From IMG/VR virus record IMGVR_UViG_3300021957_002955, positions 1-23,756 of that record: a stretch of DNA of 23,756 nucleotides; one strand, given 5' to 3'. This DNA is from a virus. Each line of letters starts with the position of its first letter. Position 1 is the first letter of the stretch. Position numbers and translations under genes: made by a program. Below the pieces are notes generated by a model. It was not told where the DNA came from, made no database searches, and worked only from the letters and a program-made list of their open reading frames with translations. Shown here piece after piece: positions 1 to 7,553 of this stretch.

Positions 1-126
1 GCAATTGAATTGAAGTATGTTATTCCAGAAGAAATGCGTCCTCGTAAAATCAATATTGGTCAAACGAGGAAACAAAATGACACAAGCAATACTAGCAGCC
101 CACAGCTACTCAACGAGGGCAATTGA
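1..126 (+). CDS. Possible C-terminal end of an upstream gene (partial)
   Basis: From the first base, frame 1 is open to TGA at 124-126 and would encode about 41 residues, beginning AIELKYVIPEEMRPRKINI. The first 25 codons look like ordinary phage coding sequence. The tail after residue 25 is Ser/Asn/Thr-rich and overlaps the next gene, whose start at 77 has its own ribosome binding site, so the real stop context is uncertain. No family is recognised. The gene start lies outside the window. The alternative is that this stretch is untranslated. Confidence 0.35.
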   Translation, partial: AIELKYVIPEEMRPRKINIGQTRKQNDTSNTSSPQLLNEGN

Positions 127-331
127 ACTACTTTTTGAATCATTTAGAACTTTTAGACAGTATAGAATTGAAAGAAAAGCAATTCGTCAAACTGAAAAAG
201 AGCTATCTAAACTTACTGATTATGACCTAGCGGACATTGGAATTTGTAGAGGCGATATTTATTCAATCGCACGATCAAAATCAACTATTAACAATTGCAT
301 AACTAATCGCAATTTGAAAGGTTGGGTCTAA
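77..331 (+). CDS. DUF1127 (YjiS-like) domain small protein
   Basis: An 84-residue protein whose residues about 43-62 (ELSKLTDYDLADIGICRGDI) match the DUF1127 consensus of the type LxxLsDreLaDIGlsRgdI, preceded by a basic helix (about residues 24-42). DUF1127 proteins are short, arginine-rich and especially abundant in Alphaproteobacteria; as recalled, some affect RNA turnover and phosphate metabolism in Agrobacterium. The start at 77 is chosen over an in-frame ATG at 17 because CGAGGA at 65-70 sits 6 bases before it. The stop overlaps the next ATG (TAATG at 329-333), so the two genes are probably coupled. A phage copy suggests capture of a host regulator. The domain call is strong; the role is inference. 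Confidence 0.8.
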   Translation: MTQAILAAHSYSTRAIELLFESFRTFRQYRIERKAIRQTEKELSKLTDYDLADIGICRGDIYSIARSKSTINNCITNRNLKGWV

Positions 332-507
332 TGACAACTATGGTAGCAAACTATTTCTTCTCACCCTTGTCGGGTTTGTGGTCTTCAATCGATCGTTATT
401 CGCAGGTGATTGGATATTCGAGAGCGGCATCGGAACTCGCAAGAATGGGTTTACACGAGGAATCGAAAGCGTGTATGATGGAAATAAAGAAGTTGCAAGA
501 TAAGTAG
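331..507 (+). CDS. Small hypothetical protein coupled to the DUF1127 gene
   Basis: A 58-residue protein starting at ATG 331, which overlaps the stop of the DUF1127 gene; GAAAGG at 316-321 provides the ribosome binding site. It has an aromatic N-terminus (VANYFFSPLSGLWSSIDRY) and a helical C-terminal half with the pattern RAASELARMGLHEESKACMMEI. That pattern loosely resembles the helical half of DUF1127-type small proteins, but the diagnostic DIG-xRxdI block is absent, so no family is claimed. No membrane segment or signal peptide is convincing. An in-frame ATG at 340 is an alternative start. The pairing suggests that it works with, or is regulated like, the preceding gene. Confidence 0.6.
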   Translation: MTTMVANYFFSPLSGLWSSIDRYSQVIGYSRAASELARMGLHEESKACMMEIKKLQDK

Positions 508-521
508 TAATCATATATAAT
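493..521 (+). promoter_or_regulatory. Sigma70-like promoter before the 575 gene
   Basis: TTGCAA at 493-498 and a perfect TATAAT at 516-521 are separated by 17 bases. Transcription would start near 528, inside an 8-bp inverted repeat (524-546), and read into the genes at 575, 805 and 981. The -35 box overlaps the end of the preceding gene. Confidence 0.7.
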
Positions 522-523
522 GT

Positions 524-546
524 GTAGGGGCTGTGATGGCCCTTAC
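524..546 (+). other. Stem-loop at the start of the 575-gene transcript
   Basis: GTAGGGGC (524-531) pairs with GCCCTTAC (539-546), giving eight pairs with one G-T wobble and a 7-base loop. It sits directly downstream of the -10 box, so it would form at or near the mRNA 5' end. No T-run follows, so it is not an intrinsic terminator. A 5'-end stabilising hairpin is the simplest reading. Confidence 0.45.
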
Positions 547-574
547 CTAACACACACAACACAGGAAAATAAAA

Positions 575-805
575 ATGACAAACCCTTATCAAATCCGTAC
601 AGACATTTTGCAAATGGCAAAGGAAATGTTAGACAAACAATATGACATGCAAATGGCAGTTGCTCATCAAGCAATGGATCTGTATAAAGAAAATGCTGAC
701 CAAGCATTAGATGCATACAAAAAGTATGTTCCCAAAGCAATCACTCCCGAGGAAATCAAAGAGCAAGCTGAAAAGCTATATGAGTTTGTTTCGGAGAAGA
801 AGTAA
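575..805 (+). CDS. Conserved phage hypothetical protein (NPY-IR-D type, helical)
   Basis: A 76-residue acidic, helical protein beginning MTNPYQIRTDILQMAKEML, with a C-terminal block resembling ITPEEIKEQAEKLYEFV. The arrangement (NPYxIR, then MLxxQY, then PTxEEIxxxAekLyxFV) resembles a short protein I recall from T4-like phages of marine bacteria, of unknown role. ACAGGAAAATAAAA supplies a ribosome binding site 8-10 bases before the ATG, and a strong promoter lies at 493-521. A phasin-like helix is an alternative reading, but at this length it cannot be supported. Its stop overlaps the next start (TAATG at 803-807). Confidence 0.7.
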   Translation: MTNPYQIRTDILQMAKEMLDKQYDMQMAVAHQAMDLYKENADQALDAYKKYVPKAITPEEIKEQAEKLYEFVSEKK

Positions 806-978
806 TGTATTCTGTTCAAGTGAAAGACACTGATGAAATCATTGCATTGTGTTCTCGTAGAGAGGATGCAGATGGTATTGCTAGTACTAAACTTGACGGT
901 GTTCACTATATTGTAAAAAAACTTGATGATGGGCCTCACTTGCGTGAGGTCTATCGATCTGTATACAATACGAGGTAA
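805..978 (+). CDS. Small hypothetical protein, 57 residues
   Basis: An ATG at 805-807 overlaps the stop of the preceding gene, with GGAGAAGAAG just upstream as ribosome binding site; the frame runs to TAA at 976-978. The product begins MYSVQVKDTDEIIALCSRRE and ends LREVYRSVYNTR. It is mixed alpha/beta with no membrane segment and no recognised family. The tight coupling, strong Shine-Dalgarno and phage-like codon use argue that it is real. A perfect 6-bp inverted repeat (CCTCAC TTGC GTGAGG, 934-949) lies inside the frame. Confidence 0.65.
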   Translation: MYSVQVKDTDEIIALCSRREDADGIASTKLDGVHYIVKKLDDGPHLREVYRSVYNTR

Positions 979-980
979 CA

Positions 981-1067
981 GTGGAAGCAGCATTAACAGC
1001 AGCATCAATCCTTGTTTTTCTTATAGTAGGATTCATTTGGATCGTTGTCTCTGAAAGTAAAAAGTAG
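981..1067 (+). CDS. Very small single-pass membrane protein, 28 residues
   Basis: A GTG at 981, 2 bases after the preceding stop, has GAGG at 972-975 as a ribosome binding site; the frame ends at TAG 1065-1067. The product is MEAALTAASILVFLIVGFIW followed by IVVSESKK: one hydrophobic segment (about residues 5-23) with a short charged tail. That layout is typical of phage mini membrane proteins. No family is recognised. It is supported by position and composition only. The promoter for the polymerase gene overlaps its 3' end. Confidence 0.45.
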   Translation: MEAALTAASILVFLIVGFIWIVVSESKK

Positions 1068-1073
1068 TATAAT
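1045..1073 (+). promoter_or_regulatory. Promoter of the DNA polymerase transcript
   Basis: TTGTCT at 1045-1050 and TATAAT at 1068-1073 lie 17 bases apart, 29 bases before the polymerase ATG. The 14-base string AGTATAATATAGGC around the -10 box recurs exactly at the promoter at 17087-17115, which points to a shared promoter class. Confidence 0.65.
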
Positions 1074-1101
1074 ATAGGCTTTATGTAAGTTCGGAGGGAA
1101 T

Positions 1102-3600
1102 ATGAACTTTTACACTAGCGTTAACCGATATGGTAACAACATCCTCTATAGAGGATTCGAAGATGGCAAGCGTATTGATAAGAAGATACCTTATACGCCA
1201 ACACTGTTTATTCCAACAAACAAAGAGACTGGATGGAATACACTACAGAATAATCCAGTTCAACCTGTCACATTTGACACCATGCGAGATGCAAGAGACT
1301 TCATTAAGAAGTATGATGGTGTAGACAACTTCCCAATCTATGGTACAACAAACTATGTCAATCAGTTTCTTACTGATAGATTTCCTGGTGACATTAAGTT
1401 TGATAGAGAGAAAGTCAATGTGACTTCTCTTGATATTGAGGTTCATTCAGAAGATGGTTTCCCTTTTGTTGCTAATGCTGCTCATCCTGTGACAGCCATT
1501 ACAATGAAGAGCAACCAATCAGACACATACTATGTGTGGGGGCTGAAAGATTATGATCCAGACAAGTGTCCCATTGAGGGAGTTACGGCAATCCATTATA
1601 AGAAGTGCAAAGACGAGATCGAGCTTCTATTGGATTGGTTATCTTGGTGGCATGATTCTCGGTATTGTCCCGACGTGGTTACTGGTTGGAATACTCGTCT
1701 ATTTGACTTTCCTTACCTTATCAATCGTGTAAAGAACATCATTGGTGGTGACGTCTATAAGAAGTTTTCTCCCTGGGGTGTAGTTGATCAGCGTGACATT
1801 GTCATTGCAGGTCGTACTAATATTGCATATGAGATGATGGGTATCCAACAGCTAGACTATTATGATCTATTCCGTAAGTTTGGATATGCATATGGTACAC
1901 TGGAATCATATAAGTTAGATCATGTAGCTTTTACTGTTCTTGGAGATAAAAAGCTCTCGTTCGATGAAATTGGTAATCTGCAGAATCTATACAAGCAAGA
2001 TCATCAACTGTATATTGACTATAACATCAAAGACGTTCAGCTGATCGATCGACTAGAAGAGAAGATGGGTCTGATTACTCTTGCTATGACTATGGCTTAT
2101 CGTGGTGGTGTTAACTACTCCGAGACGTTTGGTACTACATCTATCTGGGATTCTATTCTCTATCGTTTGATGTATAAAGATCAGACTGTGGTTCCTCCTA
2201 AGGTTGCTAAGATCAAAGAGAAGTATCCTGGAGCATATGTTAAGGATCCAATGACAGGTAAGCATGATTGGGTTGTATCTTTTGATCTTAACTCTCTCTA
2301 TCCTAATATTATTGTTCAATATAACATGTCACCCGAGACAATCATTGATGGAGCTATCCCTGGTATCAATGTTGATGCTATTCTAAATGATAAAGACTTT
2401 ATCTTGGATGATGACTATGCTGTAGCTGCATCAGGGTTACAATTTCGTAAAGATCAGCAAGGTGTTATTCCTAAGATCATTAAGCAATACTACGACGAAC
2501 GTAGAGCTATCAAGAATCGTATGCTTGAGGCTCAGCAAGAATATGAGTCAGGTAAGACTAAGAAGCTAGAGAACGAGATCAATACTCTCGAGAACCAACA
2601 AATGTCTATTAAGATTCTTATGAACTCTTTATATGGTGCTTTGGGTAACAACTACTTCCGATACTTCGATCGTCGTATGGCAGAGGCTATTACTACGTCT
2701 GGTCAGCTGTCTATCCTGTGGGCTCAAGAAGCTATCAACAACGAGATGAATAAGTTACTTGAGACGACAGATGTTGATTATATTATAGCTATTGATACTG
2801 ACTCATTGTATGTTCGTATGAAGCCTCTGGTAGATAAGTTTGATCCTAACTCTCCTGTAGACTTTCTTAATAAGATCTGCTCAGAACACTTTGAAGATAT
2901 TCTTGCAGCTGCTTATGATGAGCTGTTTAGAAAGATGAATGCATACGAGAATCGTATGGAGATGGCTCGAGAAGTTATTGCTGACAAGGCTGTGTGGATT
3001 GCTAAGAAGCGTTACTTCATGCAGGTGCACGATAACGAAGGTGTGCGTTATGCTGAACCTAAGCTAAAGGTTATGGGTGTTGAGGCTGTCAAGTCATCTA
3101 CTCCTCAAGTTTGTCGTGATCGTTTCAAAGAGATCTTTAATGTTATTCTAAACGAAGGTGAGGACGCCACTCAGAAGTTTGTTGCTAACTTCCGTAAGGA
3201 GTTCTCTGCTCTCAATCCAGAAGACGTATCATTTCCAAGAGGCATATCTGATATCGATAAGTGGCATGATCGCAATGATGTTTATAAGAAAGCCTGCCCC
3301 ATTCACGTAAGAGGTGCATTGCTATACAATCATCATGTATCTAAGAAAGGCTTAGACAACCGATACGAAACAGTTAAGAATGGAGAGAAGATCAAGTTCT
3401 GTTACTTGAAGACTCCTAACCCTATCAAAGAGAATGTTATCTCCTACTCGTTGAACTTACCTAAAGAGCTTGACTTACATCGATTTATAGACTATAATAA
3501 GATGTATGAAAAGTCATTTGTCGAGCCCATTCGTAACATCTTAGATGAGATTGGTTGGGATGTTGAGCCTCGAGCTACGTTGGAGGACTTCTTTGTTTAG
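1102..3600 (+). CDS. 43: Family B DNA polymerase (T4 gp43-like)
   Basis: The replicative polymerase, 832 residues (T4 gp43 has 898). All expected motifs are visible. The 3'-5' exonuclease has Exo I D111-I-E113, Exo II in GWNTRLFDFPYL, and Exo III in YNIKDVQLID. The polymerase has motif A DLNSLYPNII (D395), motif B KILMNSLYG (K504-G512), motif C DTDS (D565, D567) and the KKRY block (635-638). Both activities should therefore be intact. The start is supported by TCGGAGGGAAT just upstream and by the promoter at 1045-1073. It heads a long transcription unit, and its last codons contain the ribosome binding site of the next gene. It acts in the phage replisome with the helicase at 9637 and UvsX. 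Confidence 0.97.
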   Translation: MNFYTSVNRYGNNILYRGFEDGKRIDKKIPYTPTLFIPTNKETGWNTLQNNPVQPVTFDTMRDARDFIKKYDGVDNFPIYGTTNYVNQFLTDRFPGDIKFDREKVNVTSLDIEVHSEDGFPFVANAAHPVTAITMKSNQSDTYYVWGLKDYDPDKCPIEGVTAIHYKKCKDEIELLLDWLSWWHDSRYCPDVVTGWNTRLFDFPYLINRVKNIIGGDVYKKFSPWGVVDQRDIVIAGRTNIAYEMMGIQQLDYYDLFRKFGYAYGTLESYKLDHVAFTVLGDKKLSFDEIGNLQNLYKQDHQLYIDYNIKDVQLIDRLEEKMGLITLAMTMAYRGGVNYSETFGTTSIWDSILYRLMYKDQTVVPPKVAKIKEKYPGAYVKDPMTGKHDWVVSFDLNSLYPNIIVQYNMSPETIIDGAIPGINVDAILNDKDFILDDDYAVAASGLQFRKDQQGVIPKIIKQYYDERRAIKNRMLEAQQEYESGKTKKLENEINTLENQQMSIKILMNSLYGALGNNYFRYFDRRMAEAITTSGQLSILWAQEAINNEMNKLLETTDVDYIIAIDTDSLYVRMKPLVDKFDPNSPVDFLNKICSEHFEDILAAAYDELFRKMNAYENRMEMAREVIADKAVWIAKKRYFMQVHDNEGVRYAEPKLKVMGVEAVKSSTPQVCRDRFKEIFNVILNEGEDATQKFVANFRKEFSALNPEDVSFPRGISDIDKWHDRNDVYKKACPIHVRGALLYNHHVSKKGLDNRYETVKNGEKIKFCYLKTPNPIKENVISYSLNLPKELDLHRFIDYNKMYEKSFVEPIRNILDEIGWDVEPRATLEDFFV

Positions 3601-4567
3601 TCTTACAGTATTCAAATCTCCTCGTTGGTGGGAGAAAGAGAACCGGTTTGTATATGATAATAAGACTCATCGTCGGATTGACTTTGAGTCCTGGGACAAG
3701 TTTACTAACTTCCTATATAAGTTATCACAACGTGAACTGAAAGGAAAACAGGATGCGGAACTTATCTCGCCAGCTGTATTCAAGCTTGATTCGACAAGAA
3801 AAAGCGACAATGTACTTAATTGGGCAGGTTGGGCTGCTGTTGATGTTGATGACGTTACATTTGATGAATCAATCGAACAGTATCTTAGGGATCGTTATGG
3901 CCATTGGAACTATATTGTTTACAGTACTGCTAGTAGTACGGATACTACTCCAAAGTTTCGTGTGGTCTTTGAACTTAGCGGAGCGGTTGAGCAATCTAGA
4001 ATCAAGCACTTCTGGTGGAGTCTCAATCGAGAACTCGAAGAGATTGGAGACCCACAGACTAAAGACCTCGCGCGAATGTATTATATCCCTGCAACTTATG
4101 CTAATGCTAACAACTTTTTCTTTGTTAACCGTGGTGAGCCTTTGGATATTGACTATGTTCTAGCTCGTCATCCATATGACGATAAACGCGATTCAAAGAA
4201 CTTTATGGATCGCTTGCCTGATGCATGGCGTGAACAGATTATTGATTATCGTAAAGGTAAACTAGACAACACTTCATATGTCTGGTCATCCTATCACGAC
4301 TGTCCGTTTGTCAATAAAAAGCTACTACGAGAGTATGTGGGTATGTCTGGTATAGATGGCACTGGACGATATAGAATGATATATAAGTTAATGATTTCTA
4401 TAGCTGCTAATGCTGTAGAGAAACAATATCCTATTTCTGCAGGCCAGATAGTTGATCTTATAAAACAAATTGATAGAGAAACTGCCAACCTATATGAGAG
4501 TCGGCCGTTAGACATAGAAGCTAATAATGCATTAGAGTATGCTTATAAGAACGGAGTTATACAATGA
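3593..4567 (+). CDS. Archaeo-eukaryotic-primase (AEP/PrimPol)-like protein
   Basis: A 324-residue protein from TTG 3593, chosen because GGAGG at 3582-3586 lies 6 bases upstream; it overlaps the polymerase end by 8 bases. Visible features are WAAVDVDD (D84, D86, D87, an acidic pair like AEP motif I), YSTASSTDTTPKFRVVF (about 110-126, the position of AEP motif II), then GDPQTKDLARMYYIPA (152-167) and PLDIDYVL. This order matches replicative AEP/PrimPol domains of plasmids and phages. The catalytic histidine usual in motif II is not obvious. The C-terminal third (about 230-324) is helical and unrecognised. Its place directly after the polymerase suggests a primase role. No Toprim-type gp61 primase is in the window. 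Confidence 0.55.
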   Translation: MFSLTVFKSPRWWEKENRFVYDNKTHRRIDFESWDKFTNFLYKLSQRELKGKQDAELISPAVFKLDSTRKSDNVLNWAGWAAVDVDDVTFDESIEQYLRDRYGHWNYIVYSTASSTDTTPKFRVVFELSGAVEQSRIKHFWWSLNRELEEIGDPQTKDLARMYYIPATYANANNFFFVNRGEPLDIDYVLARHPYDDKRDSKNFMDRLPDAWREQIIDYRKGKLDNTSYVWSSYHDCPFVNKKLLREYVGMSGIDGTGRYRMIYKLMISIAANAVEKQYPISAGQIVDLIKQIDRETANLYESRPLDIEANNALEYAYKNGVIQ

Positions 4568-5340
4568 GAATTATTGCAGGCCCTTGCCAACACGAATCTT
4601 ATCAACAATCGTTAAGAATAGCTGAGCACTGTGCTGATGTATGCGCAAAGCATGGTATAGATTATATTTTTAAAGCTAGCTATGATAAAGCTAACAGGTC
4701 ACACATCGATGGTGAAAGAGGAGTAGGTTTCAATAGTACACTGTCTTCTTTTAAAATGATGAAAGAAAGAAATCCCAACCTACAAACTCTTACAGATATT
4801 CACTCAGTAGAGGATGTGTATGAGCTAACCAATCATTTCAACGATGCGGTTGATGTATTACAGATTCCTGCATTTCTGTGTCGTCAGACTGATCTTATTC
4901 AAGCTACGTGTGAGACAGATAAGATTGTTAACATTAAGAAAGGTCAATTCCTAGCTCCGTGGGATGTGAGTGGTATACTAAGTAAAACAGAAGGCGCACG
5001 TGAGGTGTGGGTAACGGAAAGAGGAACTAGTTTTGGTTATAATAATTTGGTGGTCGATTTTAATGGCATGCAGTACATGCTTGATAACTATAGCGTACCG
5101 ATCTTTTTTGACGGGACTCACTCAACACAAAAGCCTGGGCTACTCGGTAAAAGTTCTGGTGGTAATCGTGCTGACGTTGCAGGGCTCACTCGTGCTGCCT
5201 CTGCTTTGGGTGTTACTAACTTCTTCTTAGAAGTACATGAGGATCCAGAAATGGCGCCAAGTGATGGGCCAAATATGTTACACATAGAAGACTTTGAGGA
5301 GGTAGTAAATGACATCGTTAGCTATTCTTATACCCGCTAG
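4564..5340 (+). CDS. kdsA: 3-deoxy-8-phosphooctulonate (KDO-8-P) synthase
   Basis: Condenses phosphoenolpyruvate with arabinose-5-phosphate to KDO-8-phosphate, a step towards lipopolysaccharide inner core or capsule. The 258-residue protein carries the family blocks in order: IIAGPCQHES, FKASYDKANRSHIDG, LTDIHSVEDV, DVLQIPAFLCRQTDLI, NIKKGQFLAPWDV, ERGTSFGYNNLVVDF, FDGTHSTQKPG, EVHEDPEMAPSDGPNML. Bacterial KdsA is about 280 residues, so it is slightly short but complete. The ATG overlaps the preceding stop (ATGA, 4564-4567), with CGGAGT upstream. The next gene starts 32 bases before this one ends. It lies between replication genes, so the sugar cassette was inserted into, or is co-expressed with, the replication operon. 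Confidence 0.96.
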   Translation: MRIIAGPCQHESYQQSLRIAEHCADVCAKHGIDYIFKASYDKANRSHIDGERGVGFNSTLSSFKMMKERNPNLQTLTDIHSVEDVYELTNHFNDAVDVLQIPAFLCRQTDLIQATCETDKIVNIKKGQFLAPWDVSGILSKTEGAREVWVTERGTSFGYNNLVVDFNGMQYMLDNYSVPIFFDGTHSTQKPGLLGKSSGGNRADVAGLTRAASALGVTNFFLEVHEDPEMAPSDGPNMLHIEDFEEVVNDIVSYSYTR

Positions 5341-5968
5341 GTACGACTCAACAAGGTTCCCTGGAAAACCTTTAGCCGATCTGGGTGGAACACCAATGGT
5401 TGAACGTGTTTACAACACCTGCGTTGAAGCAGGATTAGACACATATGTTCTTACAGATGATGAGCGCATTGGCACTTTGTTTAATTCTGACAACGTCATA
5501 TATAGTGATCAAGAGTTTCACAATGGAACTGAACGATGTGCTTATGCTTCGGGGATGTTACCTTATGATGCATTCATTAATGTTCAAGGAGACATGCCTG
5601 ACGTCACTGTTGATATGATTCATAGGGTGGGTCAACTAGCTCCTACAGGATTAATAACAGCCTGGACAGAAATGCCTGAGCTGTTGCAATCAGATCCAAA
5701 TTGTGTTAAAATAGTACATAATAACATTACAGCTCATTGGTGTGGAAGAGGTCTTACGATGGGAGATAGACACATAGGAATATATGGATATCCTAAGGAT
5801 CTACTGGCCCAGTATGGACAGAAGCCAGACCGCTATGAAAACCACGAAAGGTTAGAGCAACTAAGATGGTTGGCAAACGGACACAAACTACGTGTACGTA
5901 GAGTTGACTTTAATGGTATTGAAATTAACACACCAGAAGATGCGAGGATATGGAATGCTAGCAGGTAA
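5309..5968 (+). CDS. kdsB: CMP-KDO synthetase (3-deoxy-manno-octulosonate cytidylyltransferase)
   Basis: Activates KDO with CTP to CMP-KDO for transfer to lipid A or capsule. The 219-residue protein shows the nucleotide-binding signature IPARYDSTRFPGKPLADLGG at residues 8-27, PMVERVY, the metal-binding NVQGDMPDV (about 90-98) and a C-terminal EINTPEDARIW. Bacterial KdsB is about 245-255 residues; the shortening is in the middle, where the dimerisation region lies. GAGGAGG just upstream supports the start inside the end of kdsA. With the preceding gene it gives two of the steps to CMP-KDO. KdsD and KdsC are not in the window, so the host would supply arabinose-5-phosphate and the phosphatase. 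Confidence 0.95.
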   Translation: MTSLAILIPARYDSTRFPGKPLADLGGTPMVERVYNTCVEAGLDTYVLTDDERIGTLFNSDNVIYSDQEFHNGTERCAYASGMLPYDAFINVQGDMPDVTVDMIHRVGQLAPTGLITAWTEMPELLQSDPNCVKIVHNNITAHWCGRGLTMGDRHIGIYGYPKDLLAQYGQKPDRYENHERLEQLRWLANGHKLRVRRVDFNGIEINTPEDARIWNASR

Positions 5969-6296
5969 AGTTTGGGGAAACACGGAGCTTGTAGAAGCTA
6001 ATGGTGCTTTGGAGTTTCATCGTATTGAAATGAATAAAGGTGGAGTATGCTCTAAACATCTTCACGAATTCAAATGGAATGGTTTTTATGTTGAATCTGG
6101 TCGTATGCTTATTCGTGTATGGCAGAATGATTATGATTTGGTTGATGAGACTATTCTTGATCCTGGGATGTACACTAAAGTAAAGCCTGGTGTATATCAT
6201 CAGTTTGAATGTCTTGAAGATGGAGTGGCATTTGAGCTCTATTGGGCAGAGTTTAATCACAATGATATTGTTAGAGAAACAGTAGGGCATAAATGA
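5955..6296 (+). CDS. Cupin-domain protein
   Basis: A 113-residue single-domain cupin. Motif 1 is seen in SKHLHEFKWNGFYVESGRMLI (H residues about 34 and 36, then G/E of the barrel) and motif 2 in VKPGVYHQFECLEDGVAFELYW (PGxxHxF). Such proteins bind a metal and often act as sugar isomerases or epimerases; the shape recalls the cupin of phosphomannose isomerase-type or sugar-modifying enzymes. The start at 5955 has GAGGA nearby and lies inside the end of kdsB; an in-frame ATG at 5940 is possible. Its position between kdsB and a cytidylyltransferase argues for a role in surface sugar synthesis. The substrate is unknown. Confidence 0.75.
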   Translation: MLAGKVWGNTELVEANGALEFHRIEMNKGGVCSKHLHEFKWNGFYVESGRMLIRVWQNDYDLVDETILDPGMYTKVKPGVYHQFECLEDGVAFELYWAEFNHNDIVRETVGHK

Positions 6297-6709
6297 AAAG
6301 GGAGGTAATAGGCTTTACAGCATCTACCTTTGACTTGCTTCATGCTGGACATATTGCTATGCTAAGAGAAGCTAAAGAACAATGTGATCATTTAGTGTGT
6401 GGTCTGCAAGTAGACCCATCTGTTGATAGAAGTGATAAGAACGCTCCAGTGCAGACACTAGTCGAACGTTGGACTCAACTACAGGGCGTTAAATATGTGG
6501 ATGAAATCATACCATATCAGACCGAAACAGATCTTGAAGATATTCTAAAACTATTCAACTTTGATATCCGAATTATTGGCGAAGAGTATAAAGATGGGAA
6601 GTTTACTGGTAGAGCCACTTGTGCTGCCAGAGGAATTGAGATACACTTTAACAAAAGAGATCATAGATTCTCAACAAGCGATCTAAGAGAAAGAGTTAAG
6701 AATGCCTAA
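6293..6709 (+). CDS. Cytidylyltransferase-like protein (TagD/HldE-C type)
   Basis: A 138-residue nucleotidyltransferase of the HxGH superfamily: GFTASTFDLLHAGH at residues 7-20 with H17-A-G-H20, and a C-terminal FSTSDLRERV that corresponds to the ISTT-type motif. Length and motifs fit the glycerol-3-phosphate cytidylyltransferase (TagD) or ADP-heptose synthase C-domain class, which activates a phosphorylated sugar or polyol with CTP or ATP. The start overlaps the cupin stop by 4 bases (ATGA). It belongs to the surface-sugar cassette. The exact substrate cannot be read from the sequence. Confidence 0.85.
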   Translation: MKREVIGFTASTFDLLHAGHIAMLREAKEQCDHLVCGLQVDPSVDRSDKNAPVQTLVERWTQLQGVKYVDEIIPYQTETDLEDILKLFNFDIRIIGEEYKDGKFTGRATCAARGIEIHFNKRDHRFSTSDLRERVKNA

Positions 6710-7553
6710 GATATTGATTGTGGGTCATGGGTTTGTTGGTCAGGCTGTGGATTATGGGTTTAGTCATCCTCAAGTAGAAAAAACAATAGTGGACCCCAAG
6801 TATGGAACCGATCTGGATAGTATTGATATCTCTTTATTTGACATCGCTTTTGTTTGCGTACCAACCCCGATGGGAAACGATGGGGCTGTTGATAGTAGTA
6901 TTATTGATAATGTATTGGATCGGTTAACTAAATATGACATTACAACTGTTGTTAAGTCAACAGTTACTCCTGACATTGTCACTAACTGGCCCATCAATGT
7001 AGTTTACAATCCTGAATTCCTCACTGAGAAGTCTGCTAACGAGCAGTTTGTATCCCCACCTTTTCATATATTGGGTGGGTGGCCTGATGCAACAAAGTAT
7101 GTTGAGAAGGTCTATGAGGAATATAGTTTATGCAATCTATGCCCATCTCTCCACATGACATTGGAAGAGGCATCGTTCGTTAAGTATACAATAAACAGCT
7201 TTTTGGCTATGAAGGTTCTATTCTTCAACCAGTTGTATGACGCAGTAAATGAATCAAATGCAAACTTTGCAACAATTGTTAAGGCTGTTGGTATGGATAA
7301 CCGCATTGGATCTTCACACACTAAGGTACCTGGCTTTGATGGCAAACAGGGATATGGGGGAGCTTGCTTTCCTAAAGACACATCGGCGTTTACTAAGTTC
7401 TCTGATAAGTTGACCTTATTGGAGAAATGTATTATAATTAACAATGATTACAGATCACAATATGAACTAGACAATCGGGAGATTGAACAACATGTCAATT
7501 ATGGACAAACTAAAAAAGAACTCCAAGATCAAATCGACGGATATCCTGTCTGA
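6702..7553 (+). CDS. UDP-glucose/GDP-mannose dehydrogenase-family protein, short form
   Basis: An NAD-dependent sugar-nucleotide dehydrogenase of 283 residues. The N-terminus has the Rossmann glycine motif IVGHGFVGQAV, followed by FVCVPTPMG and VVKSTVTP. The central domain shows VYNPEFLTEKSA, then EEASFVKYTINSFLAMKVLFFNQLYD and the catalytic block GYGGACFPKD with C222. Full-length enzymes are about 390-440 residues; this one lacks nearly all of the C-terminal UDP-binding domain. It may use a partner or a different substrate, or make an altered product such as an uronic acid donor. It overlaps the cytidylyltransferase by 8 bases and the uvsX start by 62 bases, and is the last gene of the sugar cassette. 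Confidence 0.88.
   Translation: MPKILIVGHGFVGQAVDYGFSHPQVEKTIVDPKYGTDLDSIDISLFDIAFVCVPTPMGNDGAVDSSIIDNVLDRLTKYDITTVVKSTVTPDIVTNWPINVVYNPEFLTEKSANEQFVSPPFHILGGWPDATKYVEKVYEEYSLCNLCPSLHMTLEEASFVKYTINSFLAMKVLFFNQLYDAVNESNANFATIVKAVGMDNRIGSSHTKVPGFDGKQGYGGACFPKDTSAFTKFSDKLTLLEKCIIINNDYRSQYELDNREIEQHVNYGQTKKELQDQIDGYPV

Noticed and set aside
527-546. GGGGCTGTGATGG, which looks like the 5' end of a tmRNA coding piece
   Set aside because: Only about 30 bases separate it from the next gene, there is no tRNA-like domain or tag frame, and it is explained as one arm of the hairpin at 524-546.
575-805. Phasin-family assignment
   Set aside because: The similarity is only to generic amphipathic helices; the conserved phage-type ends (NPYxIR and AEKLYEFV) fit better with an unnamed phage family.
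667-1008. 113-residue minus-strand open frame
   Set aside because: It overlaps three plus-strand genes with good ribosome binding sites and coupled starts; its product is low-complexity leucine- and serine-rich sequence.
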